A stretch of 64,000 bases of DNA, taken from NCBI GenBank assembly GCA_022508805.1, contig JAFLUM010000002.1:1-64000 (forward strand). The letters are read 5' to 3'. The position numbers were made by a program, and so were the translations under genes. The stretch comes from Oscillospiraceae bacterium (GTDB lineage Bacteria; Bacillota; Clostridia; Oscillospirales; Acutalibacteraceae). Of the stretch, positions 16,798-27,300 are shown piece by piece. The notes beneath the pieces are model-generated. The model was not told where the DNA came from, did no database searches, and was given only the letters and a program-made list of their open reading frames with translations. The first letter of the stretch is position 1; each line of letters starts with the position of its first letter.

Positions 16798-17387
16798 ATA
16801 AATATATCTCGAAAGCAAAATTCTATTAAGATTATACACTATGGGATAAAAAAATTCAAACAATTATCATATATATTTTTAGGAGGTTAATCACGTTTAG
16901 AAAAAAGCAGATTAAAATATATATTTAAACGATAATCAATATACCTATGAGTTCTCTAAATAAAAATTAATATTATTTTAAAAAGCTTTCATTAAACTAT
17001 ACAAATCTCTGAATAATATTAAAATATAGTTTTTTAATATTAAGCAATTACAATTTAACAGATAATAATAAAAAAACAAAATAGATGTTAGTTGCAAAAG
17101 TAAAATAAAGAAGAGAAAAAAGTAAATTAAAATTCGCATTTAATTAATAATATCTGAACAAAATATAGAAAAATATAAGAAAACTTAGAAATTATATTCT
17201 TTCTATAAGGATGTGTTTATTATATAATTATTGATGCCGCAGAACCGTCAACGCTTAATTTTGTATAATTATTTCTCCCCTATTTTATACAAAATATTTA
17301 TTTTGTATAATTACTAAAATACTTTTCGACATCGTCAACAATTACGGTGAATTTTCAACAGCCTTGCATCCCCTTAGTATAATATCA
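16798..17387. other. Long AT-rich region without a gene
   Basis: About 590 bp with very high A+T and no open frame that looks coding. An AGGAGG occurs at about 16881 without a following gene. The only organised part is at 17258-17313, where three copies of a TATTTTGTAT-like unit occur (listed separately). No tRNA, riboswitch or terminator is recognised in the rest. Confidence 0.7.
17258..17313. repeat. Direct repeat plus perfect palindrome (TATTTTGTAT units)
   Basis: ATTTTGTATAATTA occurs at 17258-17271 and again at 17300-17313, 42 bp apart. The second copy overlaps a perfect palindrome ATACAAAATA-TT-TATTTTGTAT (17287-17308). A related palindrome with the same TATTTTGTA half lies at 20723-20745. 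The element could be a transcription factor site; no gene starts next to it. Confidence 0.6.
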
Positions 17388-17422
17388 AAAAAATAATGCC
17401 CTTAGAAAATACTAAAGGCATT
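17388..17422 (-). terminator. Terminator of the cwlD-radA operon
   Basis: On the minus strand AATGCCTTTAG and CTAAGGGCATT (one mismatch) pair around a 6-nt loop, followed by TATTTTTTT. It is about 50 nt after the last small gene of the operon. Confidence 0.8.
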
Positions 17423-17473
17423 TTATCAATTTATGCTGTGAATTAAATTTGATATTAATTTAATACGCTTTAA

Positions 17474-17659
17474 TTACGTTCTGTTACTATTAGCATATGT
17501 TGTTAAAATTTTTCCGACGCCGTCGAAGAGATTATAAATTGAAAATTTCTTTTCCTTAAGCGATTGACCGTATTTTTTTGTTACCTTATTTATTCCGATA
17601 ACTGTTAAAAGACAAGAAAATATCGCACCTACATAAGTAACAAAATAAGCTTTTTTCAT
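17474..17659 (-). CDS. Small single-helix membrane protein of unknown function
   Basis: This 61-residue peptide has one hydrophobic segment (about 5-23, FVTYVGAIFSCLLTVIGI) and a short basic and polar tail. Its ATG follows directly on the TAA of the GME-fold-like gene, and that gene's last codons supply the GGAGG site 8 nt before the start. It is therefore the translationally coupled last member of the cwlD-radA operon. I recognise no family. The good ribosome site and operon position support a real gene. Confidence 0.6.
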   Translation of the reverse strand: MKKAYFVTYVGAIFSCLLTVIGINKVTKKYGQSLKEKKFSIYNLFDGVGKILTTYANSNRT

Positions 17660-18406
17660 TTAACCGTCCTCCAGTTCCATAATTGGCAAAATTCCGCCGA
17701 TATCAGTCAGTGGCTTATGTTTTATATCAATATATGATACACCGTTATCATACAAAAAATTGCAAATTTTATTGTAATCACTGTGCAAAGATAAATCTCC
17801 GTTAAAAAACAGTAAATGTTTACCGATAAGACCACTGCAACCGCCGATAAAACCGTATCCGTATTTTTCTATCACTACACTCCCCTTTTCTACTAAAAGA
17901 GCAGTGATATCGCTGTATTTCGATACTGCGTTAAAAACTGATAAATCATCGGTAATAATTTTATTTTTATCAATTATGCAAATTGAGCATTTGGCATATC
18001 CTTGTTTAATATTTATCAGCTTCTTATTTTTATTCAAAATATTGGGATCGGTTATTTTACTGTTACAAATAATGTAATCGCCTATATCAGCGCAATTAAG
18101 TCGGCATTCGTATGGATATGGCGATTTTACCTTTTCAGTCAACAGAATATTCGCATCATTGTTTTCCAGAAAATTAATTATATCTTTCTGTTTGTTATCA
18201 ACAATAAATCTATTGCTACTCAAATGGTGGACAAGCATATCGGCGTGAAAAGCTACAGGAGACTCTAAAAAGCTGTTTTGAGATGTCTCAATAACTTTTA
18301 TTTGTCTTTTACTCAAAATCTCTTTTAAAGAGTCATCAGGAGCAGCGATGACCGCTGTAACATTGTTTTGCGGCAAATTAGGAAAATATATAAACCTGTT
18401 TTTCAA
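17660..18406 (-). CDS. DUF6873-like protein (possible GME fold)
   Basis: This 248-residue protein has no signal peptide or membrane helix. Features include FHADMLVHHL (about 53-62) and GYGFIGGCSGLIGKHLLFFNGD (from about 178; HxD, then a Gly-Gly-Cys turn). These recall the guanidino-modifying-enzyme (arginine deiminase-like) fold assigned to DUF6873 in Clostridia; I cannot verify this by search. It follows radA with a 4-nt overlap and starts with TTG inside radA's stop region. AAGGCGG lies upstream. The close coupling to radA and cwlD is common in Clostridia, but no function follows from it. Confidence 0.6.
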   Translation of the reverse strand: MKNRFIYFPNLPQNNVTAVIAAPDDSLKEILSKRQIKVIETSQNSFLESPVAFHADMLVHHLSSNRFIVDNKQKDIINFLENNDANILLTEKVKSPYPYECRLNCADIGDYIICNSKITDPNILNKNKKLINIKQGYAKCSICIIDKNKIITDDLSVFNAVSKYSDITALLVEKGSVVIEKYGYGFIGGCSGLIGKHLLFFNGDLSLHSDYNKICNFLYDNGVSYIDIKHKPLTDIGGILPIMELEDG

Positions 18407-19776
18407 TTCATTACCGCCTTAAATGCTTCTCTGATATCTTTTACAGGAACAATATCAATATCATTTGAGAGATATTTTGGTAATTTCGAATGATTATGTT
18501 TGGGAATTATACATCTTTCAAAGCCGAGCTTTGCGGCCTCTTTTATGCGTTGCTCACAACAAGTAACAGAACGTATCTCCCCTGCCAATCCTATTTCTCC
18601 AAAGGCAAGTGTCTTTTCGGGTACGATGATATCTTTAAGGCTTGAAACTATTGCAAGAGCGACAGATAAGTCTGCAGCTGTTTCTTCAATTTTTAAGCCG
18701 CCTATAACATTGGTATAGCAGTCCATATTTCCTAAAAAATAACCTGCTCTTTTCTCAATTACGGCAATTAGCATTGCCATTCTGTTGTAATCAATTCCAG
18801 TTGCCATCCTGCGCGGAGTACCAAAACCCGTTGGAGTAACAAGGCTTTGAATTTCGGCCAATATAGGACGAGAGCCCTCCATAAGACAAGCTACACAAGT
18901 ACCGGAAACGTTTTTCGGCTGACCTGAAATCAACATCATAGAAGGATTATCCACTTGTGTAAGACCGTTATCAAGCATTTCAAATACGCCGATCTCATTG
19001 GTAGAACCGTATCTGTTCTTAACGGCTCTTAAAATCCTATATGAAGTATTTCTGTCGCCTTCAAAATAAAGAACGCAGTCAACAATATGCTCCAAAACCT
19101 TTGGACCGGCAATATTTCCGTCTTTATTAACGTGTCCGACAAGGAAAACAGGTATATTTGAGCTTTTGGCGGTTCTTGTAAATAGATTTGTGCATTCACG
19201 AACCTGTGTTACGCTGCCCGGTGATGATGTAAGCTCCCCTATTTCCATAGTCTGAATAGAATCTACTATTACCACATCCGGTTTTTCAGATAAGATGTAT
19301 TCGCAAATGTACTGCGCATCGGTTTCGCAAAGAATTGAAAGGTTTTCAGTCTCTACGCAAAGTCTTGAAGCACGCAGTTTTATTTGATGTGCAGACTCCT
19401 CACCGGAAACATACATAATTTTTAAGCCTTGTCCTAAATATTCGCATATTTGAAGTAAAATAGTAGATTTTCCTATACCAGGATCGCCACTTAGGAGTAC
19501 AATTGAACCTTTTACCAATCCTCCGCCCAAAACTCGGTCCAGTTCGGTAAGTCCCGTATTATAGCGGTGATTTGTATCTGCCGTAATTTCCGAAAGTGCA
19601 TATGTTTTTGAACGTCCGACTATGGAAGTTCTCTTTACCGGACTTTCTTTCACTACTGTTTTAATTTCCTCGTTGAGAGTGTTCCATTCACTGCAAGAAG
19701 GGCACTGACCGAGCCATCGTGGAGTTTCATATCCGCACTCGCTGCAAACATATACTGATTTAGACTTCTGTGCCAT
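18403..19776 (-). CDS. radA: DNA repair protein RadA
   Basis: This 457-residue protein has the RadA layout: a four-Cys zinc finger (C11, C14, C25, C28), a RecA-like ATPase with Walker A SGDPGIGKS (about 96-104) and Walker B DVVIVDSIQT, the RadA-specific KNRYG motif (about 250) and a C-terminal Lon-protease-like domain. It drives branch migration in recombination together with RecA. GGAGG precedes the ATG, and its start overlaps the end of cwlD by 17 nt. Length and motifs are normal, so it should be functional. Confidence 0.97.
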   Translation of the reverse strand: MAQKSKSVYVCSECGYETPRWLGQCPSCSEWNTLNEEIKTVVKESPVKRTSIVGRSKTYALSEITADTNHRYNTGLTELDRVLGGGLVKGSIVLLSGDPGIGKSTILLQICEYLGQGLKIMYVSGEESAHQIKLRASRLCVETENLSILCETDAQYICEYILSEKPDVVIVDSIQTMEIGELTSSPGSVTQVRECTNLFTRTAKSSNIPVFLVGHVNKDGNIAGPKVLEHIVDCVLYFEGDRNTSYRILRAVKNRYGSTNEIGVFEMLDNGLTQVDNPSMMLISGQPKNVSGTCVACLMEGSRPILAEIQSLVTPTGFGTPRRMATGIDYNRMAMLIAVIEKRAGYFLGNMDCYTNVIGGLKIEETAADLSVALAIVSSLKDIIVPEKTLAFGEIGLAGEIRSVTCCEQRIKEAAKLGFERCIIPKHNHSKLPKYLSNDIDIVPVKDIREAFKAVMN

Positions 19777-20479
19777 TATTTACCTCCGTAACAAAATAAT
19801 TAAATATACCGTACGATATTGCATATGCCATTTGCGATTGATATTCATCATTTTTAAGAAAAGCTAATTCTTGAGGATTAGACAGAAATCCACACTCAAC
19901 CATAACAGCAGGACATGTCGCATTGTAAAGCAAATATATATTTGTACCTGACTTTTTAATCACTCTGTTATTGTCAGGTTGTATTTTAGCGGCGATACTT
20001 TCCTGAATAAAGTCTGCAAGTACTACACTTTCATCATTGTTGGGAGAATAAAATGTTTGTGCACCCCAAATACTGCTGCCCTCGTACTTGTTTTGATGAA
20101 TGCTTACATAAATACAGTTATCAAATTTTTTCATAAAACCTGCACGGTTATGTATATCTGATACCTTGCGTTCACGTACGGTAGACGCGTTTTCATCGTG
20201 TATTGATATATCGATATCTCTAATTAAGCAGGTTTTGTATCCAAATGAAGACAGTACATCATTAAGTTTTAATGATATTGCTAAATTTAAGTCCTTTTCG
20301 ACCGTTCCGTCCGCCGCCACAGCACCTCCGTCTTCACCGCCATGTCCGGCATCAATAATAATGACAGTCTCATTTTCATTACTTAGATTTGATGATAAGG
20401 TTAGCTCCGTTTTTTGAAATATTACGATCGTTAAAGAAATGAGCAGAGATATAAGGAGAATGACAATAGTCTTTTTCAT
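19760..20479 (-). CDS. cwlD: N-acetylmuramoyl-L-alanine amidase, CwlD-like
   Basis: This 239-residue protein has an N-terminal membrane/signal segment (about 3-21) and an Amidase_3 domain. The zinc-binding pattern is visible: His in IIDAGHGGEDGG, Glu in EKDLNLAISL, His in VSIHQNKYEG, and a late catalytic Glu in MVECGFLSNP. The family cleaves the amide between MurNAc and the stem peptide. CwlD helps make muramic-delta-lactam in the spore cortex, so the gene supports a spore-forming host. The cwlD assignment over other amidases rests on size, single domain and the radA context. GGTGAT precedes the ATG. Confidence 0.85.
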   Translation of the reverse strand: MKKTIVILLISLLISLTIVIFQKTELTLSSNLSNENETVIIIDAGHGGEDGGAVAADGTVEKDLNLAISLKLNDVLSSFGYKTCLIRDIDISIHDENASTVRERKVSDIHNRAGFMKKFDNCIYVSIHQNKYEGSSIWGAQTFYSPNNDESVVLADFIQESIAAKIQPDNNRVIKKSGTNIYLLYNATCPAVMVECGFLSNPQELAFLKNDEYQSQMAYAISYGIFNYFVTEVNNGTEV

Positions 20480-20722
20480 AACATCACCTTATATAAATAT
20501 ATGGAACTTGTGTTTAGAATATCATTTCAGACTACAAAAAAGATTAAATGAGAAAAATACCTATTTCATCTGATAATTTTGAATTTATTCAAACTTTTGC
20601 CATTTCGTAACCTTTTGAAATATTATTAAACAAAATTGTATATTCGCTTAATATACAGTTAATTGTACCATATTTATGTATCTTTTACAAGACAGTTGTT
20701 TGGACTCTCGCTCATTAAATCG

Positions 20723-20745
20723 TATTTTGTAAGGCTTACAAAATA
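20723..20745. repeat. Perfect palindrome just upstream of the promoter
   Basis: TATTTTGTAAG-G-CTTACAAAATA has 11-bp arms and ends 8 bp before the TTGACA box at 20754. Position and symmetry suit an activator or repressor site. It shares TATTTTGTA with the palindrome at 17287-17308. Confidence 0.7.
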
Positions 20746-20753
20746 TGGTAGAC

Positions 20754-20783
20754 TTGACATATTATTCATAGTAATGTTACAAT
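20754..20783 (+). promoter_or_regulatory. Promoter of the giant surface protein operon
   Basis: TTGACA (20754-20759) and TACAAT (20778-20783) are 18 bp apart, with TG one base before the -10 as an extended element. The start codon of the first gene is about 47 nt downstream. Confidence 0.8.
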
Positions 20784-20830
20784 ATATACAAATATATTGC
20801 TATAAATTCAATATGAAAATCGGTGAAAAA

Positions 20831-21340
20831 ATGAAGAAAAAACGATTTATATGCATAGCGGCATGTGCGGTGATTTTAATCGTTGTTTTGCTGTTAGTAA
20901 TCTGCCTAAAATGTCCGAAAAGGTACGCACTAAACCTGTATGATGAGAATGTGCATTATACCAGAGGAATAGAGGCTTTTTATGATATAAACGGTGAGTT
21001 GAAAAGTTTTGAAGTTTATATCATTTATGACGACAATTTGCTGGGAATTTCGGTCGGGCGAAACGATTCGGAGACGAAATATCCGGATGCGATGTCAACC
21101 TGTGTCATAAACGATGACGGCAGTGTGAAAATATCGAATTATCTCACATCAAAATCCATTGAAGCCGGCGCGCTTGATGATAAGGACTTTTTTATGGCAA
21201 GCTCCATATATGAGAAAGTTAAAACAGAAGACGATATCAAAGTTTTTTTGGAAGATCAACTAGAACGTGCCAAAGAAAGCAATATTCCTGACGACGGAAT
21301 AAACTATATTATAATAAACAATAAAAATGCGAAATGGTAA
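20831..21340 (+). CDS. Small membrane-anchored extracytoplasmic protein, unknown function
   Basis: This protein of about 169 residues has a basic start (KKKRF), one hydrophobic segment (about 6-27) and an exported domain. A CLKCP motif after the hydrophobic segment could be a weak lipobox, but a signal anchor is as likely. The domain alternates strands and acidic turns (YDINGELKSFEVYIIYDDNL) and recalls no family I can name. GGTGA lies before the ATG. It is the first gene of the unit with the giant surface protein, 25 nt before that gene, and an accessory role in its secretion or attachment is plausible but unproven. Confidence 0.7.
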   Translation: MKKKRFICIAACAVILIVVLLLVICLKCPKRYALNLYDENVHYTRGIEAFYDINGELKSFEVYIIYDDNLLGISVGRNDSETKYPDAMSTCVINDDGSVKISNYLTSKSIEAGALDDKDFFMASSIYEKVKTEDDIKVFLEDQLERAKESNIPDDGINYIIINNKNAKW

Positions 21341-21365
21341 AATAAGTACTGGGAGGAATATTCAC

Positions 21366-24300
21366 ATGAAAACCGGAAAAATAAAAGTTAAAATACTCTT
21401 AGGTTTTGTTTTGACATTGCTCACGGTAATGTTTTTGACAACAAACGCCTATGCGGCAGACATCGAATACGATACAAGCGATAGAGTATATTTGTCAGAC
21501 ATATCTTATGTGACAGATATGTCATACATAGAAAACGGAAACAGTTTCCATTTTGATACAGATGCGTCAAATAAAGCCATATCTTTAAAATATGAAGATG
21601 AGGTGAAAATCTTCCAAAAGGGAATTTCTGCATGGGCTACATCTAACCTGGTGTATGACCTGAGTGACTATTCTTATGATAAATTCACCGCATATATCGG
21701 AGTAAGTGCCAATCAGACCAGCGACTATGCCAATGACGGCGCAGTTATTACGGTCTATACTTCTGTTGACGGTGAAAACTGGACAGTTGCTTATAAAAGC
21801 GGGGCAAAAAAAGGTTTTTTGAATTCCGACCATGTTGAAGTTTCTGTTAAAGGTGCCAAATATCTCAGACTGTATGCTTATTGTAACGGTGCAAACTGGT
21901 GGAGTCCTTGGTATGATGATGTTTTATACGCAGATGCAAAACTGGTAAAAGACGGATTCGTTGAAAATAATGAGCCGAACGATCTTATCCATACGCTGGA
22001 CTGGTATGATAAATATTTACGTCAGCACGATTCCAACGATGCAAACTATGAGAATTATCTCTTGCAGAGAGAGCTTGTGAAGAATGTCGGTTACGATGCT
22101 TTGCAGTCTTTTCTGAAATTTAACCCCAAGAGCATCGGCACAGGCGTGAAATGGCTGTTTGAGGACAAAGAAGCCCTTTCCTATTACATTATGGGCGGAG
22201 TACCGGACGGCACATACAGGCGTTCTTTTGAGGTGATGTCTGATCTGCTTCACAAATATAAATCTGATATGGATATTAAGGATGTGACGGAAAACGGCGT
22301 TGTGCTGGGAGATCTTTACAAAAGAATGATCGTCACACTGTCACTTACTCATTCTGCTCCGGTAGGCACATGGATCACAGGTGCACCGCAGGATCCCAAT
22401 CATCCCAACGGCTCAAATGCGGTAAACAGGTATTTCATCTACCGCAAAATGCATAAAAAGGACTTGTTGGAGAACAAGATATTCGAAAATCTGACCGTGG
22501 AAGAAATGCGCATGGTCATGAACAACATCATTTCTGATGAAGAGATAGAATGGTTGAACTATTACAGCAAAACCAAGGGTAAAGGGGCAATGAACCCCTA
22601 TTCGTACATTGACTATTCCTTTGGCTACAATTATCAGGAAGAACAGTATTATGATCCTGCCTTGAAGGATCATTGGACTGAGCTTTATAATCTTGACGGA
22701 AAGCAGTGGGGAGAAGACTGGGATCTTACATTCACTCCTACCTATGGATATACTAAGCTTTGGATCGTTTTTGAAGAGAACTCCGTTTGCGGCGGCATTG
22801 CAAAAACTGGCGTTAGTTTACAGGTGGCTTACGGCGTTCCGGCTTCGGTAGTAGGTCAACCGGGTCATGCTGCATACATTTATATGTCGCTGAATTCAAA
22901 GGGCGAAAAAGAGTGGGTTTTAGGTAACGACGTCAGCGGCTGGGCACAGAGTGGAAGAACAGAAAAGCTCAGCATTCGCTTGCCTCTTGGTTGGGGCACC
23001 GATAAGGCCTCCAGCGGCTATGTAGTCAGCTATTTCCCGTTGATTCAAGCTGCTTTTGATGATTATGAGGGTTATAAGCAGGCAGAAGAATACATTATGC
23101 TTGCAAATGTATATAAAGATGATTTTGCCACTGCTGAAAGCTATTACAGAAAAGCAATCAAGGCACAAGCGTTCCATTTTAAAGCATGGGTCGGTCTTAT
23201 TGATTTATATAAAGCCTACGATAAGCCAGATTCGGATTTTGTTAATTTAATATCAGAATTTGTTCCGATTTTCACCTATTATCCATTACCTATGGATAAT
23301 CTGCTAAATTACGCCGGTCAGTACATTAAATCAGAAGGCAACACATTCTATCTTTATTCCATTAGAACTAATGCTTTACTCGCTGCAAAAAATGCGACAG
23401 CAGAAAATAGCAGACAGCCAAACATTACCAAAGCAGTAGCAAGATATCTTGCAGGTGATGTGGAAAAGGGCATTGTTGAATTTACTTTTGACGGATATGT
23501 TAATACTCCCACGGGCGTTGTGGCCCGTAAAGATGAAAACGGTCAGCTTTACGCAGGTTACATTTTACTTGCTGAGAAATTCAAAGGTAACGAAATTTAT
23601 TGGCAGTATATGATCAACGGCAGAGACTGGAAGGATGCTTCGGGCATTGCACATAAATTGACCGATGCAGAGCTTGCTACAATCAGTGCCGAGACGGGTG
23701 TTAAGGTGCGAATCCTCGGCGCTTTGGACATAGTATATACCGTAGATATTACCACGGGAACATTGCCCAATATTTACGGTAACGATTTGGAAAACACAAT
23801 TTTCGGCATCGACAGTACAGCCATTGATTATTGGAACTTTGAAACAGGTCAGTGGGAGAACGCCTTATTCGGACTGTACTTTGACTGGGACACCTTTGAG
23901 ATGCGTGAGCCTATTTTTAAAGGAAATCAGACAGTTTATTTCAGACGTGCCGCTACTATGACCACAACGGCCAGCGACGTTCTTGAGGTTGTCTTCACTC
24001 AGGATAATACAGATCCTAATCACAGCTATATTACCAGAAATCATCTCAAGGTTCACGACTATCCTTCTATGGATCCCGATGCAACCTTCGATCAGGCAAT
24101 CAACGGCGATATAGGAAACTTCTGGCGCACAAAGACTGCGGAAACCAATGTTTCTCGGCGCTATTTCACAATTGCATTGGATGCTCCCGTTTATCTTTCC
24201 GCATTGCAGTATGTTCCGAGACAAAGCGGTGTCTCGGGTATTGTGACAAACGCTAAAATTCAGGTAAGTATGGACGGTAGCACCTGGACGACAGTTGTTG

Positions 24301-27300
24301 CCTCCACCAACTGGGAAGAAAACGCGCAGGCAAAATATGTAGAATTTGAAAAGCCTGTACAGGCAAAATATGTGAAAATTATCGGTACGGAAACTTCTGA
24401 TGACTATATGTCCGCCGCCCTTATCAATCTGTTCGAGGACACAACAGCGGCCATACCACCTAAAGGCACAGTGGAATACAGCACAACCACTCTTACCAAT
24501 CAGAATGTAACTGCTATCCTGCATACAGACAAATATGTTGAAATAAAAGACGAAAAGGTAACTAAGCAGCCTGACGGCACATTCACCTATGAGTTTGATT
24601 CGAACAGAAGCTATACCTTTGAGTTTACAGACGCATTCGGCAATAAAGGAACGGCTGAAGCCAAGGTTGAATGGATTGACAAAGATCCGCCTAAGGCAAC
24701 GGTTGAATACAGTACTAAGGATCCCACATCCGGTTCTGTTATCGCTACGCTGAAGTGCGAAGAACCAATTACAATTACAAATAACGACGGTCGTGACACC
24801 TATACCTTTAGCACGAACGGAAGCTTCACCTTCAAATATAAGGATGCTGCCGGAAACGAAGCTGAGACTGAAGCCTCGGTTAACTGGATTCAGACAGAAG
24901 CACCTAATATTTCGCTTAAATACGATATAGAGCAGCCTACCAATCAACCGGTTACGGTAACGGTAGTCAGCGACACGAAATTTGAGATTACGAGCAACGA
25001 TAAGTCGGAATCTCATACGTTTGATGATAACGGCGAGTGGACATTTGTCTATAAGGCAGGCGCATACACCGGTTCACTTACAGCAAGAGTAACCTGGATT
25101 GATAAGGAACCGCCGAAAGTCAGCGTTGAATACAGCGCAGATACGAATAAACCGACTAACCAGCCCATTATAGCTACATTGATCAGTAACGAGCCTATTA
25201 TCATAGAGGGTTTAGAGCCGAATGACGACGGGCATTATTATCACACGTTTACCAAAAACGGAGATTTTGTATTCGCATACCGTGATCTTGCAGGCAATAC
25301 GGGCAAAGTGACGGCTGCGGTTTCATGTATCGATACAACTCCGCCGGAGGCTAACGTCGTTTACAGCAAGACTACGCTGACTAATGAGTCTGTCATAGCA
25401 ACTCTTGTCAGTGAAGAGGATATTACGATCATCAGCAATAACGGCAGTAGCGTTAGACTTTTCGATAAAAACGGTTCTTTTGAATTTGTTTACACAGATG
25501 AGGCCGGAAACGTAGGCCGTACCACTGCGCAGGTAACTTGGATCGACAAACAAGCTCCGATCGGAAGAATACAGTACAGCCGAACGGAGTCCGGCGCAGG
25601 TCCTGTTGTTGCAACGCTTGTATGCGATAATGAACCGATTATTGTCACCAACAATGACGGAAAGCCGACTTATACGTTCTATAAAAACGGTCGATTTGAG
25701 TTTATTTACAGAGATGAAGCAGGAAATGTCGCAACAATCTACGCAGAGGTAAGCTGGATCACCGATCAGACCGCATGGGTAGAGTACAGTACGACTGATA
25801 TGACCAATACGGATGTTACCGCTACCCTGTGCAGCGACGCTGACATCGTCGTAAAAGAGCTTGAAGGCGTAGAACAGGATGAGTCAGGTAATTATTACCA
25901 TACCTTTACTCAAAACGGAGACTTCACATTCGTATATACCGATCAGTCCGGCGAGGAAGAGAGCGTCACGGCAAGTGTTAACTGGATCGACCGTGATCTG
26001 CCCAAGTTTGAGGTTCAATACGATCATGCCCCGAATATTCCTACCAACCAGTCTGTTACCGTAACGCTGGTAAGCGATGAAGACATTATGATGGTAAGCG
26101 ATTTCAGCAACAGCGTTTACGGCAGAGTATTCACCTATGTATTTGATAAAAATGATGTTCTCACGCTGATTTATCATGACAGAGCAGGAAACAGCGGAGT
26201 TTATGAGTTGGCAGTTAGTTGGATCGATAAAGATTCGCCTATCGGCAGTATTATTTACAGCAGTACAGAGCCCGGTCCCGGTCCTGTTACTGCAACGTTG
26301 ACCGCAAATGAGGATATCACTATTGACAACAACGGCGGAAGTGACGAGTTTACATTCAATTACAACGGCACGTTTGAGTTCCAGTACCATGACAAAGCTG
26401 GCAACACAGGCAGCACAGTTGCGGATGTTTACTGGATAACGCCCCGTGAAGAGGACCACCCCCCTGTCATTACCATTGAAAAGGATAATTTCTATTTTGA
26501 TTTGTGTACCGATTTACCGGTCGATCTTTCGTACTTTATCAATTTGATAACTATTACGGATGATAAAGATATAATTGATATCAATAACACAAAGCAAGTA
26601 CAGATTGACTCTGATTTCAAATGGGAAAAAGGTACTTATACCATAACCGTTACCGTAACGGATTCCGGCGAAAACACAGCTACTTTGGTAATCAATATTA
26701 TAGTCGATGATACAAGCGTTGATTTTGGGGCATTGAGTTTTGAGCTTGCTGGCGATAAATTCGTTTATAACGGTTACCAGCACTTGCCGACAGTAACGGT
26801 CAGGAACAACAGCGAGATATTGGTATTGGGAACTGACTATACAGCTACCTATACAAACAATATCAATGCAGGCGAAGCAACTGTGTTGCTAACAGGATTC
26901 GGGCGTTATAAAGGCTATAAAACGCTTACTTTCACAATTGAAAAAGCACAGCCTGCACCTGAAGCCTTCCCTGGGGATATAATCGAAGTTTCATATGATA
27001 TTGATATTGCTGAAAAGGTACTTCTCCCTGTCGGTTGGACATGGAAAGATCCAAACAAAGCATTGACAGTGGGAGAAAACAGCTTACAAGCGGTTTATAT
27101 TGTGGATGACAACTATGAAACGCTGGAGAAGACCGTTACCGTTAAAAGATTGGAAGATATCATTCCGAACCAGCCTCCTGTTATCACGCTCAAACAGTCA
27201 GAATTTATATTTGACAGAAGAGTATCTTACGGAATTGATATTTTTGCCTATCTGAAGGATTTTGTTACTGTTGAAGATGACCGTGACGGCATTATCGACC

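Larger units (their letters stand above)
20480..20830. other. Divergent intergenic region upstream of the giant-protein operon
   Basis: There is no gene in these 351 bp. Besides the promoter and the palindrome listed separately, it is AT-rich. Open frame from 20663 into the next gene lacks a ribosome site and looks like untranslated leader, so I started that gene at 20831. Confidence 0.7.

Noticed and set aside
17258-17313. Repeated TATTTTGTAT units as a possible CRISPR array
   Set aside because: Only three short units, no regular spacers and no cas genes in the window.
20663-20830. 56-codon N-terminal extension of the first small membrane protein
   Set aside because: It would place the TTGACA/TACAAT promoter inside the gene and lacks a ribosome site; the ATG at 20831 has GGTGA and starts a normal signal anchor.
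23865-25016. 383-codon open frame on the minus strand inside the giant surface protein gene
   Set aside because: It is antisense to clear Ig-like and discoidin-like coding sequence, has no ribosome site and reads as a Cys/Arg-rich translation typical of a reversed repeat region.
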